The position numbers and the translations under genes are program-made. From Plantibacter sp. ME-Dv--P-122b (lineage in GTDB: Bacteria > Actinomycetota > Actinomycetes > Actinomycetales > Microbacteriaceae), in NCBI RefSeq assembly GCF_030209375.1, contig NZ_JARVSC010000006.1, positions 248,001 through 312,000 of the forward strand: DNA of 64,000 nt, read 5' to 3'. Shown one piece after another: positions 1-10,635 of this stretch. The notes below the pieces were generated by a model. That model was not told the DNA's origin, ran no database searches, and saw nothing but the letters and a program-made list of their open reading frames with translations. Numbering within the stretch: position 1 is the first letter of the stretch; each line of letters starts with the position of its first letter.

Positions 1-341
1 GGCTCGATGACCTCGACGGCCTCGACCTCGACGGCGGCGTCGACCGCTGATTCCTCCTGGCCGCGAGACCAGAGGCGCCATCCACGCGCCGGAGCGGCCT
101 CGGCACGGACCGTCACCGCAGCCTGCTCGAGGTCGATGTCCGTCGCGATGTCGTGGGCGAGCTGCTGGGCGTACACCTCGTGGAAGATCTCATCGCCCGA
201 GCTCGGAGTGCGGCGCGACAGCACCCAGGTGCCGTTGGCGCCGAGTTCGCTCGCCAGTCGAGCGTGGACGAGGTCGAACAGCTGCTTCTCGGTCAGCTTC
301 GATGCGGAGACTGGTGCTGCGTGGCGTCGGCGACCGAACAT
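1..341 (-). CDS. Hypothetical protein, 3' end cut by window edge
   Basis: An open frame reads leftwards from an ATG at 339-341 (MFGRRRHAAPVSASKLTEKQ...) without a stop to the window edge, giving 113 codons. The start has a GAAGGG-like sequence just upstream. The visible product is soluble with no signal peptide or membrane segment. Its start is basic, the middle is mixed helix-like (EKQLFDLVHARLASELG), and the end becomes rich in Ala, Val and Glu. I do not recognise a domain. Codon use is strongly GC3-biased, as in the neighbours, which supports a real gene. No function is proposed. Confidence 0.6.
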   Translation of the reverse strand, partial: MFGRRRHAAPVSASKLTEKQLFDLVHARLASELGANGTWVLSRRTPSSGDEIFHEVYAQQLAHDIATDIDLEQAAVTVRAEAAPARGWRLWSRGQEESAVDAAVEVEAVEVIE

Positions 342-489
342 GGCGGGCCCTTCATCGAAAGCGGATCATCCGTGAGGCTGGACTGCCTTCATTGTCGATC
401 ATGAGGCGCGGAACGACGCGGAGACACGCGGGTGCGCGCCCCAATTCTCGGGTTTCCCGGGCGATCGTGGTAGCGCGGGTGGAGGGGCC

Positions 490-678
490 TCAGCGGCCGA
501 TTTCAGCCTGCTTGCTCTCGTCGAGCACCGAGCTGATCGCGAGGGCGAGCGAGATGCCCCAGCTCACCCAGAGGAGGGCGAGCTTCCAGTCCCGCGGTCC
601 CTGGCGGGTCGCCTGGAGAGCGGAGATCCCGCCGAAGACCGTGGAGATCATGCTGCCGTTGAAGAGGAATTTGCGCAT
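490..678 (-). CDS. Small membrane protein of unknown function
   Basis: A 62-residue product starts MRKFLFNGSMISTVFGG and ends in a charged tail (DESKQAEIGR). Two hydrophobic stretches are visible, roughly residues 5-20 and 33-50 (LALLWVSWGISLALAISSVL). They are separated by a basic stretch with RQGPRDWK, so a small two-pass membrane protein is likely. It lies 4 bases downstream of the end of the sugar isomerase gene, on the same strand. No enzymatic motif is present and I cannot assign a role. Confidence 0.6.
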   Translation of the reverse strand: MRKFLFNGSMISTVFGGISALQATRQGPRDWKLALLWVSWGISLALAISSVLDESKQAEIGR

Positions 679-682
679 GACT

Positions 683-1531
683 TCACGCTAGCCGGTAGGG
701 GAGGCCCCCCGCATCCGGGCTTTCCTTCGGGTTCTCGCCTGTGCTAGCGAATGCACGCTTCGCGAAGGCCAGTGAGGCGCGCAGCTGGGCGAGGCGGAGC
801 GCGTCGCCACCCGTCGCGGGCAGGTGCACCTCCGCAACGATGCTTCCCGACCAGTCCGCCGCGCGCAGCAGCTCGAGGACCTCTGCGACCGGCTGCTCGC
901 CGTCGCCTGGGAGGAGGTGCTCGTCGAGGAACGCGCCTCGTGGGGACGGTGCGGTCCCGTCGCACAGGTGCACGTGTCGGAGGCGGCCGCCGTAGCGGGT
1001 CGCGATCTCGAGCGAGTCCTCACCCGCGAGGGCCGCGTGGGAGAAGTCGAGCGTCAGGGCGGCGCAGGCGAGTGGCGCCGGGTCGTAGCCGAACGCGAAC
1101 GGTTGCACCCGGAGCCCGCGGCTCTGGAAGCACGCCATGTTCTCGACGGCCAGCTCGAGTCCGTGTGTCTCGCTCAGTTCGGCGACGAGGTCGACGAAGG
1201 CGTTCGCGTAGCGCCGCTGCCAGCGGAACGGCGGGTGGACGACGACGGTCGACGCGCCGACGGCGGCGGCGAGCTCCGCCGAGCGGCGGAGCTTGTTGCG
1301 ATGGTCGCGGCCCCAGACGAACGCGGTCCGGGTCAGGACCGGCGCGTGGATCGAGAGGATGTCGAGCCCGGTCTCGGCGGCGAGGGCGCGGAGGGCGTCG
1401 GCGTCCTGCGTCACGCGGTCCTGGGTGACCATGACCTCGACGCCGTCGTAGCCGGCTTCGGCGGCCAACTCGAACGCGCGCCGGGTTCCCAGCGGGTAGA
1501 CGCAGGACGTGCTCATGCCATGGCGGATCAT
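683..1531 (-). CDS. Sugar phosphate isomerase/epimerase family protein (TIM barrel)
   Basis: The product resembles the xylose-isomerase-like TIM-barrel family (AP endonuclease 2 fold). Barrel-strand motifs visible are AGYDGVEVMV, ILSIHAPV, VVVHPPFRW, LAVENMA, LTLDFSHA, LRHVHLCDG and IVAEVHL. The metal-binding His, Glu and Asp residues typical of the fold are present, for example in HVHLCDG and AVENM. The substrate cannot be told from sequence. Possible starts are ATG at 1543, 1531 and 1516. I chose 1531 because a TATGCT hexamer ends 7 nt upstream of it, the leaderless spacing seen repeatedly in this window. It is divergent from otsA. Confidence 0.75.
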   Translation of the reverse strand: MIRHGMSTSCVYPLGTRRAFELAAEAGYDGVEVMVTQDRVTQDADALRALAAETGLDILSIHAPVLTRTAFVWGRDHRNKLRRSAELAAAVGASTVVVHPPFRWQRRYANAFVDLVAELSETHGLELAVENMACFQSRGLRVQPFAFGYDPAPLACAALTLDFSHAALAGEDSLEIATRYGGRLRHVHLCDGTAPSPRGAFLDEHLLPGDGEQPVAEVLELLRAADWSGSIVAEVHLPATGGDALRLAQLRASLAFAKRAFASTGENPKESPDAGGLPYRLA

Positions 1532-1573
1532 CAGCGCAAGCATATGCTCGCCGTCTGAACACGCGGTTTCGCC

Positions 1574-3157
1574 ATGCGGAACGCTGCTAGCCTGAACAGC
1601 GAACCCGAGTACCCCGGGAGGGCCATCATCACCAGATATTCCGCGCCTGACGGCGGATCAGCGTCGACCTTCGACTTCATCGTGGTATCCAACCGGCTGC
1701 CGGTCGACCGCGTCGTCGATGCAGACGGTGCCGAGAGCTGGCGGACCTCACCCGGCGGACTCGTGACCGCCCTCGAACCCGTCATGCGCGGTGCCGACGG
1801 CGCATGGATCGGATGGGCCGGCTCGGCCGACCTCGAGATCGAGCCGTTCGACAACGACGACATGTGGATCATCCCGGTCCCGCTGTCCGAGGACGAGATC
1901 GCCCGCTATTACGAGGGCTTCTCGAACGACACCATCTGGCCGCTCTATCACGACGTCATCGCTCCGCCGAGCTACCACCGCGAGTGGTGGGACGCCTACG
2001 TCGCCGTGAACCGACGGTTCGCGGAAGCGGCCGCCGCGGCCGCGTCCGACGGCGCGACGGTCTGGGTGCAGGACTACCAGCTCCAGCTCGTTCCGAAGAT
2101 CCTGCGCGAGCTGCGTCCGGATCTCACGATCGGCTTCTTCAACCACATCCCGTTCCCGGCCTACGGCATCTACTCGCAGCTCCCATGGCGACGCCAGATC
2201 ATCGAGGGACTGCTCGGCGCCGACGTCATCGGCTTCCAGCGCGTCGCGGACGCGGGCAACTTCTCCCGCGCGGTCCGCCGCCTGTTCGGATACGAGACGA
2301 AGGGGGCGGCGATCCAGGTCCCGCTCGACGCGGCACTCGTGTCGGTCACGACGGATGCGGCACCGGTCGCCTCGAAGCGTGGCGCCCCGTACCGCACGGT
2401 GATCGCCCGGCACTTCCCGATCTCGATCGACAGCAAGGGGTACCAGGCCCTCGCCCAGCGCCCCGACATCATCGCCCGTGCCAAGCAGATCCGCGAGGAG
2501 CTCGGCAACCCGGAGACGATCATGCTCGGCGTCGACCGCCTCGACTACACCAAGGGCATCGGACACCGACTCAAGGCCTTCGGCGAACTCCTCGCACAGG
2601 GCAAGCTCGCGGTCGAGGACGTCACGCTCGTCCAGGTCGCCAGCCCCAGCCGCGAACGCGTGGAGACGTACCGCCAGCTCCGCGACGACATCGAGCAGAC
2701 GGTCGGCCGGATCAACGGCGACTTCGGCACGATCGGCCACACCGCGATCCAGTACCTGCACCACGGGTACCCCCGCGACGAGATGGCCGCGCTCTACCTC
2801 GCCGCCGACGTCATGCTCGTCACCGCCCTGCGCGACGGAATGAACCTCGTCGCGAAGGAGTACGTCGCCGCTCGCTACGACAACGACGGCGTCCTCGTCC
2901 TGAGCGAGTTCGCCGGCGCGTCCGACGAGCTGAAGCAGGCACTCAAGATCAACCCGCACGACATCGAGGGGATGAAGTCGGCGATCCTCCAGGCCGTGCA
3001 CATGACGAAGGCCGAGCGTGGTCGTCGCATGCGGGCGCTGCGTAAGCGCGTCATGGAGTACGACGTCGCCCGGTGGTCGGCGTCCTTCCTCGACGAGCTG
3101 CAGCGCGTGCGCGACCAGTCACCGACCATCGAGCAGGGGAGCACCACCCAGTCATGA
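1574..3157 (+). CDS. otsA: Trehalose-6-phosphate synthase (GT20)
   Basis: Makes trehalose 6-phosphate from a nucleotide-glucose (UDP- or GDP-glucose) and glucose 6-phosphate in the cytoplasm. The 527-residue protein has all GT20 landmarks: GGLVTAL (61-67), WIGWAG (78-83), VQDYQLQLVP (165-174), FNHIPFPAYG near 189-198, GVDRLDYTKGI (319-329) with the phosphate-binding Arg/Lys, and LRDGMNLVAKE (419-429). About 30 N-terminal residues precede the conserved FDFIVVSNRLP. No alternative ATG/GTG/TTG exists there, so 1574 is kept, but this start is uncertain. The stop overlaps the otsB start (ATGA), indicating translational coupling. Confidence 0.95.
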   Translation: MRNAASLNSEPEYPGRAIITRYSAPDGGSASTFDFIVVSNRLPVDRVVDADGAESWRTSPGGLVTALEPVMRGADGAWIGWAGSADLEIEPFDNDDMWIIPVPLSEDEIARYYEGFSNDTIWPLYHDVIAPPSYHREWWDAYVAVNRRFAEAAAAAASDGATVWVQDYQLQLVPKILRELRPDLTIGFFNHIPFPAYGIYSQLPWRRQIIEGLLGADVIGFQRVADAGNFSRAVRRLFGYETKGAAIQVPLDAALVSVTTDAAPVASKRGAPYRTVIARHFPISIDSKGYQALAQRPDIIARAKQIREELGNPETIMLGVDRLDYTKGIGHRLKAFGELLAQGKLAVEDVTLVQVASPSRERVETYRQLRDDIEQTVGRINGDFGTIGHTAIQYLHHGYPRDEMAALYLAADVMLVTALRDGMNLVAKEYVAARYDNDGVLVLSEFAGASDELKQALKINPHDIEGMKSAILQAVHMTKAERGRRMRALRKRVMEYDVARWSASFLDELQRVRDQSPTIEQGSTTQS

Positions 3158-3975
3158 GCACCACCGACGAGCCCACCGACACCCTCGGGGGGCTTCCCCT
3201 CGGACTGCGCGCGGAACTCCGCCGCCTGGCCGACGTCCCGAAGCTCCTGGTGGCGCTGGACTTCGACGGCACCCTGGCCCCAGAGGTCGACGACCCGGAT
3301 CAGGCGCGCGCTCTGCCCGCGGCTCGCAAGGCCGTGTTGGCGCTGATGGACCTGCCCGGGACGCGCGTCGCACTCGTGTCCGGGCGGGCGATCGACAGTC
3401 TCGTGGCCGTGGCGGAGCTGCCGGACCACGCCCTGTTCGCCGGCTCGCACGGCGTCGAGATCCGACTCGACAACCCCGACGACGCCCTCGCCCTCGACGA
3501 CGAGGAACGCGAACAGCGGGAGACCCTCCAACGGATCCTCCAGGACGTCGCGGAGGGTTACGATAATGTCTGGATCGAGCGGAAGCCGGCAGGGTTCGCC
3601 CTGCACACCAGGCTCGCCAGTGAAGAAGACTCCAGGATCGCCCACCTCGAAGCACTCGCCCACACCAAGGACGAGTTCGGCGCCCTGACGGTTCGAGAGG
3701 GCAAGAACGTCCTCGAGTTCTCGCTCAGGAGCGCGACCAAGGGCGAAGCCGTCGAACACCTCCGGCGGTACACCAAAGCAGATGCCGTGTTCTACGCGGG
3801 CGACGACGTCACGGACGAGGACGCGTTCGGCGCACTCGGCCCCGGCGACCTCGGGGTGAAGAGCGGCACCGGCGTGACCGCCGCCGACTTCAGGGTCGAA
3901 GGACCCTCCGAGATCGCGCGCGTCCTCGGCATGCTCGCGGAATATCGAAGCAACAAGGAAGCCGTAGACTCTTAA
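3154..3975 (+). CDS. otsB: Trehalose-6-phosphate phosphatase
   Basis: Removes phosphate from trehalose 6-phosphate, completing the OtsAB pathway to trehalose, an osmoprotectant. The 273-residue HAD-family protein carries motif [12 protein letters not shown] near residues 35-45 with the nucleophilic Asp, motif II in [10 protein letters not shown], and the C-terminal [13 protein letters not shown] with the Mg-binding Asp residues. The start is the ATG of the ATGA overlap with otsA. The stop is only one base before the ilvD start, so trehalose and BCAA genes may share a transcript. Confidence 0.95.
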   Translation: MSTTDEPTDTLGGLPLGLRAELRRLADVPKLLVALDFDGTLAPEVDDPDQARALPAARKAVLALMDLPGTRVALVSGRAIDSLVAVAELPDHALFAGSHGVEIRLDNPDDALALDDEEREQRETLQRILQDVAEGYDNVWIERKPAGFALHTRLASEEDSRIAHLEALAHTKDEFGALTVREGKNVLEFSLRSATKGEAVEHLRRYTKADAVFYAGDDVTDEDAFGALGPGDLGVKSGTGVTAADFRVEGPSEIARVLGMLAEYRSNKEAVDS

Positions 3976-3976
3976 A

Positions 3977-5671
3977 ATGCCAGAGATCGACATCAAACCA
4001 CGCAGTCGTGCCGTCACCGACGGGATCGAGGCGACCACTTCGCGCGGCATGCTCCGCGCCGTCGGCATGGGCGACGAGGACTGGGACAAGCCCCAGATCG
4101 GCATCGCGAGCTCGTGGAACGAGATCACGCCCTGCAACCTCTCACTCGACCGCCTGGCGCAGGGCGCCAAGGAGGGTGTGCACTCGGGCGGGGGATACCC
4201 GCTGCAGTTCGGCACCATCTCCGTCTCCGACGGCATCTCCATGGGCCATGAGGGCATGCACTTCTCGCTCGTCTCGCGCGAGGTCATCGCCGACAGCGTC
4301 GAGACCGTCGTCATGGCCGAACGCCTCGACGGCACGGTCCTCCTCGCCGGCTGCGACAAGTCACTGCCGGGCATGCTCATGGCCGCTGCGCGCCTCGACC
4401 TCTCCTCGGTCTTCCTCTACGCCGGATCGATCGCGCCGGGTTGGGTCAAGCTCTCCGACGGCACCGAGAAGGAGGTCACGATCATCGACTCCTTCGAGGC
4501 GGTCGGGGCCTGCAAGGCCGGCAACATGAGCGAAGAGGACCTCAAGCGCATCGAGTGCGCCATCGCCCCGGGCGAGGGTGCCTGCGGCGGGATGTACACG
4601 GCCAACACGATGGCGTCGGTCGCCGAGGCGCTCGGCATGAGCCTCCCGGGTTCGGCATCGCCGCCCTCGGCAGACCGCCGTCGCGACTACTTCGCGCACC
4701 GCTCGGGCGAAGCCGTGGTCAACATGCTTCGACTCGGCATCACCGCGCGCGACATCCTCACGAAGGAGGCGTTCGAGAACGCCATCGCCGTCGCGATGGC
4801 CTTCGGTGGATCGACGAACGTTGTCCTGCACCTGCTCGCGATCGCCCGCGAGGCCGAGGTCGACCTCACGCTCGACGACTTCAACCGCATCGGCGACAAG
4901 GTGCCGCACATCGGCGACCTGAAGCCGTTCGGCCAGTACGTCATGAACGACGTCGACCGTCACGGCGGTGTCCCCGTCGTCATGAAGGCGCTGCTCGACG
5001 CCGGTCTGCTGCACGGCGACTGCCTCACGGTCACCGGCAAGACGGTCGCCGAGAACCTCGCCGACATCAACCCCGACCCGATCGACGGCACGGTCATCCG
5101 CACGCTCGACAACCCGATCCACGCGACCGGCGGCATCACGATCCTCAAGGGCTCGTTCGCGCCCGAGGGCGCCGTCGTGAAGACGGCCGGCTTCGACGCC
5201 GAGGTCTTCGAGGGCCCGGCCCGCGTCTTCGAACGTGAGCGCGGAGCCATGGACGCGCTCACCGAGGGCAAGATCAACAAGGGCGACGTCGTCATCATCC
5301 GCTACGAGGGCCCGAAGGGTGGGCCGGGGATGCGCGAGATGCTCGCGATCACGGCCGCCATCAAGGGCGCCGGACTCGGCAAGGATGTACTACTGTTGAC
5401 GGACGGTCGATTCTCAGGCGGCACAACCGGACTGTGCATCGGCCACATAGCACCCGAAGCGGTGGACGCAGGTCCAATCGCCTTCGTGCGCGATGGTGAT
5501 CTGATACGGGTCGATATCGCTGGCCGCTCGCTCGACCTACTCGTCGACGAAGCAGAGCTGGAAGCCCGCCGCGACGGCTGGGCGCCTCTTCCCCCGCGCT
5601 ATACCCGTGGCGTTCTCGCAAAGTACTCTCGTCTCGTGCACTCCGCAGCGGAGGGCGCGATCACGGGATAA
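3977..5671 (+). CDS. ilvD: Dihydroxy-acid dehydratase
   Basis: Dehydrates 2,3-dihydroxy-isovalerate and its ethyl homologue to the keto acids of Val/Leu and Ile. The 564-residue length is normal for the family. Iron-sulfur ligand cysteines are seen in TPCNLSL (C53), AGCDKSLPG (C126) and [12 protein letters not shown] (C203). The C-terminal [14 protein letters not shown] signature is intact. Codon use changes sharply near base 5384 (residue 470): GTA, CTA, ATA, TCA, ACA, CCA and GCA become common where the upstream part uses GC3 codons almost exclusively, yet the protein stays conserved. It follows otsB by one base and precedes ilvB by 42 bases. Confidence 0.95.
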   Translation: MPEIDIKPRSRAVTDGIEATTSRGMLRAVGMGDEDWDKPQIGIASSWNEITPCNLSLDRLAQGAKEGVHSGGGYPLQFGTISVSDGISMGHEGMHFSLVSREVIADSVETVVMAERLDGTVLLAGCDKSLPGMLMAAARLDLSSVFLYAGSIAPGWVKLSDGTEKEVTIIDSFEAVGACKAGNMSEEDLKRIECAIAPGEGACGGMYTANTMASVAEALGMSLPGSASPPSADRRRDYFAHRSGEAVVNMLRLGITARDILTKEAFENAIAVAMAFGGSTNVVLHLLAIAREAEVDLTLDDFNRIGDKVPHIGDLKPFGQYVMNDVDRHGGVPVVMKALLDAGLLHGDCLTVTGKTVAENLADINPDPIDGTVIRTLDNPIHATGGITILKGSFAPEGAVVKTAGFDAEVFEGPARVFERERGAMDALTEGKINKGDVVIIRYEGPKGGPGMREMLAITAAIKGAGLGKDVLLLTDGRFSGGTTGLCIGHIAPEAVDAGPIAFVRDGDLIRVDIAGRSLDLLVDEAELEARRDGWAPLPPRYTRGVLAKYSRLVHSAAEGAITG

Positions 5672-5713
5672 CCGAGCATCTCGTTCGTGCATCTCATCGC
5701 TGAAGGAATCATC

Positions 5714-7519
5714 ATGCCCACGGAATCCCAACCCGTGCCTCATCCCAGAACACCTGCGGCCCCGGCCGCACCGGAGATCCTGACGGGAGCCCAGGCGATC
5801 GTCCGATCGCTCGAGCTCCTCGGGGTCACCGACATCTTCGGTCTGCCCGGCGGAGCGATCCTGCCGACCTACGACCCGCTGATGGACTCGACGAAGCTCC
5901 GTCACGTCCTGGTCCGACACGAGCAGGGCGCGGGCCACGCGGCTGAAGGATACGCCGCCGCCGGTGGCGGGATCGGCGTCTGCATCGCGACGTCCGGCCC
6001 CGGCGCGACGAACCTCGTCACCGCCATCGCCGACGCCTACATGGACTCGGTGCCCATGGTCGCGATCACCGGTCAGGTGTTCTCGACCCTCATGGGTACC
6101 GACGCGTTCCAGGAGGCGGACATCGTCGGCATCACGATGCCGATCACGAAGCACTCCTTCCTCGTCAAGACTCCGGAGGAGGTCCCGGCGGCCATCGCCG
6201 CGGCGTACGAGATCGCGGGTACCGGCCGCCCCGGACCGGTGCTGGTCGACATCACGAAGGACGCCCAGCAGGCCGAAGCGCCGTTCATCTGGCCGCCGAA
6301 GGTCGACCTGCCCGGCTACCGTCCCGTGACGAAGGCGCACGGCAAGCAGATCCAGGCCGCAGCGCAGCTGCTCGTCAACGCCAAGAAGCCGGTGCTGTAC
6401 GTCGGTGGCGGCGTGATCCGCTCCAAGGCCTCCGAGGAACTGCTCGCGCTGGCCGAGGCGACCGGTGCTCCTGTCGTGACGACGCTCATGGCTCGTGGCG
6501 CGTTCCCCGACTCGCACGCGCAGCACCTCGGCATGCCCGGCATGCACGGCACGGTCCCCGCGGTGCTCGCACTGCAGGAGGCCGATCTGCTCGTGTCGCT
6601 CGGTGCCCGGTTCGACGACCGCGTGACCGGCAAGGCCTCGCTCTTCGCACCGAACGCCAAGGTCGTCCACGTGGACGTCGATCCGGCCGAGATCTCGAAG
6701 ATCCGCATCGCGGACGTCCCCATCGTGGGCGACGCGAAGGACGTCATCGTCGACCTCCAGTCGGCGTTCGAGGCAGCCGCCCGCGAGGTCACCCCCGACA
6801 TCGCCGAGTGGTGGTCCTACCTCGACGGTCTCCGCGAGGAGTTCCCGCTGGGCTACGCCGAGCCGACCGACGGTCTGCTCTCGCCACAGCACGTGATCTC
6901 CCGCATCGGCGAGATCACCGGCCCGGAGGGCGTCTTCGCGTCGGGCGTCGGCCAGCACCAGATGTGGGCGGCGCAGTTCATCAAGTACGAGCGTCCGAAC
7001 TCCTGGCTGAACTCCGGTGGCGCCGGGACCATGGGCTACTCGGTCCCCGCGGCCATGGGTGCCAAGGTGGCCCAGCCCGATCGCCACGTGTGGGCGATCG
7101 ACGGCGACGGTTGCTTCCAGATGACCAACCAGGAACTCGCGACCTGCACGATCAACAACATCCCGATCAAGGTCGCGATCATCAACAACTCCTCACTGGG
7201 CATGGTCCGCCAGTGGCAGACGCTCTTCTACGACGGTCGGTACTCGAACACCGACCTGAACACCGGGCACGACACCATCCGCATCCCCGACTTCGTCAAG
7301 CTGGCCGAGGCCTACGGTTGCCTCGCCATCCGCGTGACGAAGGAGGAGGAGGTCGACGCCGCCATCAAGCTCGCCCTGGAGACGAACGACCGTCCGGTCG
7401 TCATCGACTTCGTCGTGAGTGCCGACGCCATGGTGTGGCCGATGGTGCCGCAGGGTGTCAGCAACAGCTACGTCCAGTACGCCAAGGACCACAGTCCGTC
7501 GTTCGATGAGGAGGCCTGA
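5714..7519 (+). CDS. ilvB: Acetolactate synthase, large catalytic subunit
   Basis: Thiamine-diphosphate enzyme of the first common step of Val/Leu/Ile synthesis, condensing pyruvate with pyruvate or 2-ketobutyrate. The 601-residue chain has the activating Glu in [13 protein letters not shown] (E70), the substrate region [14 protein letters not shown], and the ThDP-Mg motif [16 protein letters not shown] continuing to INNSSLGM. An in-frame ATG 27 bases upstream (5687) exists. The ATG at 5714 is chosen because GAAGGAA lies 5 bases before it. The downstream ilvN starts 2 bases after the stop. Confidence 0.95.
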   Translation: MPTESQPVPHPRTPAAPAAPEILTGAQAIVRSLELLGVTDIFGLPGGAILPTYDPLMDSTKLRHVLVRHEQGAGHAAEGYAAAGGGIGVCIATSGPGATNLVTAIADAYMDSVPMVAITGQVFSTLMGTDAFQEADIVGITMPITKHSFLVKTPEEVPAAIAAAYEIAGTGRPGPVLVDITKDAQQAEAPFIWPPKVDLPGYRPVTKAHGKQIQAAAQLLVNAKKPVLYVGGGVIRSKASEELLALAEATGAPVVTTLMARGAFPDSHAQHLGMPGMHGTVPAVLALQEADLLVSLGARFDDRVTGKASLFAPNAKVVHVDVDPAEISKIRIADVPIVGDAKDVIVDLQSAFEAAAREVTPDIAEWWSYLDGLREEFPLGYAEPTDGLLSPQHVISRIGEITGPEGVFASGVGQHQMWAAQFIKYERPNSWLNSGGAGTMGYSVPAAMGAKVAQPDRHVWAIDGDGCFQMTNQELATCTINNIPIKVAIINNSSLGMVRQWQTLFYDGRYSNTDLNTGHDTIRIPDFVKLAEAYGCLAIRVTKEEEVDAAIKLALETNDRPVVIDFVVSADAMVWPMVPQGVSNSYVQYAKDHSPSFDEEA

Positions 7520-7521
7520 GC

Positions 7522-8031
7522 ATGAGCAGCCACGTCCTGAGCCTCCTCGTCGAGGACAAGCCCGGTCTGCTGACCCGCGTCGCCGGGTTGTTCGCCCGCC
7601 GGGGCTTCAACATCGAGAGCCTCGCGGTCGGCCACAGTGAGATCGAGGGCCTGTCCCGGATCACGGTCGTCGTCGACGTCGAGGAACTTCCGCTCGAGCA
7701 GGTGACGAAGCAGCTGAACAAGCTCATCAACGTCATCAAGATCGTCGAGCTGGATCCGGCGCAGTCCGTCCAGCGTGAGCACCTGCTCATCAAGGTCCGC
7801 GTCGACAACTCCACCCGTTCCCAGGTGCTGGAAGCCGTCAACCTGTTCCGGGCCCGCGTCGTCGACGTGGCGACCGACGCCCTCGTGATCGAGGTCACGG
7901 GCGACTCCGGGAAGACGACCGCGCTCCTCAAGGTGCTCGAGCCCTACGGCATCAAGGAGATCGCCCAATCGGGTCTCCTCGCCATCGGGCGCGGCTCGAA
8001 GTCCATCACCGAACGCGTCTTCAAGAACTAG
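7522..8031 (+). CDS. ilvN: Acetolactate synthase, small regulatory subunit
   Basis: Regulatory partner of IlvB that mediates valine feedback inhibition. The 169-residue protein starts MSSHVLSLLVEDKPGLLTRVAGLF, an ACT domain with the effector-site GLFARRGFNIESL segment. A second C-terminal ALS-type ACT-like domain follows (VDNSTRSQVLEAVNLF). It starts 2 bases after the ilvB stop and so should be co-translated in stoichiometric amounts. A 48-base gap with its own strong ribosome binding site separates it from ilvC. Confidence 0.95.
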   Translation: MSSHVLSLLVEDKPGLLTRVAGLFARRGFNIESLAVGHSEIEGLSRITVVVDVEELPLEQVTKQLNKLINVIKIVELDPAQSVQREHLLIKVRVDNSTRSQVLEAVNLFRARVVDVATDALVIEVTGDSGKTTALLKVLEPYGIKEIAQSGLLAIGRGSKSITERVFKN

Positions 8032-9108
<1,077 letters not shown>

Positions 9109-9137
9109 TCCCCGCTCGTCCAGCCGCACCGAGTCAG

Positions 9138-9169
9138 AACGCCCGCCCCGATCCGTCGGGGCGGGCGTT
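9138..9169. terminator. Bidirectional intrinsic-type terminator
   Basis: A perfect 14-bp inverted repeat (arms 9138-9151 and 9156-9169, loop TCCG) lies between the convergent ilvC and fucosidase genes. There is no U-tract, as is usual for actinobacterial terminators. Its symmetry lets it serve both strands. Confidence 0.85.
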
Positions 9170-9188
9170 CCGTCGTCTGCGGGAGACC

Positions 9189-10511
9189 TCAGGCCGTCCT
9201 TGCTCCGGTCGCGCCAGGCTCGAGGAAGATCTCGATGACCGGGATCGGGGTGTCGGGTTCGCCGATCGGCAGGTGCAGGGTCACCGTGTCGGGACCGAGT
9301 CCCTTCGGTTGGGTGTGCTGGTTCGGCAGATCGTGCTCGGGGCGATGCACCTGGAACGGCACCTCGGAGCCGTCCGACAACAGCTGCGCGTAGCGCACCC
9401 GGCCGCCGAGACCGGGCAGGTGCAGGTGCACGAACGGCCAGGCGAAGACGTGCACGTACAGCCGGTCGCCCCGTTGCGTGTACCGCACGTCGCTCGGACT
9501 GCTGAACTCCGACGGGCCGCATCCTCGGATCGCCCGCTCGTGGAGCGCGAACCAGTCGGCGAGGACCTCGAGTCGTTCGATCGCCCGCGGATCGATCGTC
9601 CCGCGCGCGGTCGGTCCGATGTTCAGCAGCATGTTGCCGTTCTTCGAGACCGAATCGATGAGCATCCGCAGGAGCAGCTCCGGCGACTTGTAGTCGAGGT
9701 TGTCGCGGTCGTACCCCCAGCTGCCGTTCAAGGTCTGGCAGGCCTCCCACCGGAGGGGTTCACCGCCGGGGCCGACCGGTGTCACGACGGGCTGGTACTG
9801 CTCCGGGGTGGTGACGTCGCCCGGGCGTTCGAGGCGGTCGTTGATGAGGATCTCCGGCTGCAGCTCGCGGATCATCTCGACGAGTTCCTCGGAGCCCCAA
9901 TCGGCGGCACCCTTGCCGGGCAGCCCCTCGATGCCCTGCGAATAGCTGAAGTCGAAGAAGAGGTAGTCGATCGGGCCGTAGCCGGTGAGCAGCTCGCGCA
10001 CCTGGCCGTGCAGGTAGTCCCGGTAGCGGGACCAGTCACGGTCGGCGTTCGCTGCGAGCGCCTCGGAGTCGTCGCGTCGCGGGTGGATGCCGTCGATCGT
10101 GAAGTCGGGGTGATGCCAGTCGATGAGCGAGTGGTAGAAGCCGATCCGGAGCCCCTCGGCGCGGAACGCCTCCACGAACTCGGCCACGAGGTCACGGCCG
10201 GCGGGCGTGTGCATGGACGTGAAGTCGGTGAGTGCCGAGTCCCACAGGCAGAAGCCGTCGTGGTGCTTGGTCGTGAGGACCGCGTACCGGAAGCCGGCCG
10301 CCTTGGCCTGCTTGGCCCAGGCGCGGGGGTCGAACCGGTCGGGGTCGAAGTGCTCGCGATAGCGCTCGTATTGTTCCGCCGAGAGGCGTTCCCGCGTCTG
10401 GACCCACTCATGGCGTGCGGGGAGGGCGTAGAGGCCCCAGTGCAGGAACAGTCCGAATCTCGCCTCGTCGAACCAGGTGGTGTCGGGTCGGGGGATGGTG
10501 GTCTCGGTCAC
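9189..10511 (-). CDS. Alpha-L-fucosidase, GH29 family, intracellular
   Basis: Retaining glycosidase expected to release L-fucose from alpha-linked fucosides. From a GTG at 10511 (GAAGGGCC upstream) the protein is 440 residues. It contains the GH29 signatures FGLFLHWGLYALPA (19-32), TTKHHDGFCLWDS (80-92) and IDYLFFDFSYS with the probable nucleophile Asp187, and later LNIGPTARGTI. No signal peptide is present whichever start is used (an upstream ATG at 10565 would add 18 unlikely residues), so substrates must be imported. It is third in the minus-strand unit after the kinase and Gfo/Idh genes. The specific linkage cleaved is unknown. Confidence 0.88.
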   Translation of the reverse strand: MTETTIPRPDTTWFDEARFGLFLHWGLYALPARHEWVQTRERLSAEQYERYREHFDPDRFDPRAWAKQAKAAGFRYAVLTTKHHDGFCLWDSALTDFTSMHTPAGRDLVAEFVEAFRAEGLRIGFYHSLIDWHHPDFTIDGIHPRRDDSEALAANADRDWSRYRDYLHGQVRELLTGYGPIDYLFFDFSYSQGIEGLPGKGAADWGSEELVEMIRELQPEILINDRLERPGDVTTPEQYQPVVTPVGPGGEPLRWEACQTLNGSWGYDRDNLDYKSPELLLRMLIDSVSKNGNMLLNIGPTARGTIDPRAIERLEVLADWFALHERAIRGCGPSEFSSPSDVRYTQRGDRLYVHVFAWPFVHLHLPGLGGRVRYAQLLSDGSEVPFQVHRPEHDLPNQHTQPKGLGPDTVTLHLPIGEPDTPIPVIEIFLEPGATGARTA

Positions 10512-10635
10512 GGCGGCCCTTCGATCGTCGAGTGGGTTCACGGCGGTGCGGGGGCAGGCTAACACGAAAGGTCGGATGTCTGCTGCCCGGTGGACCGGCG
10601 TGGTCGGTGCGCGGAATCTGCCGCGCGCCGGCGGC

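Noticed and set aside
5537-7087. 516-residue minus-strand frame antisense to ilvB
   Set aside because: Follows the antisense third-position GC bias of ilvB, has no recognisable domain and no start signals.
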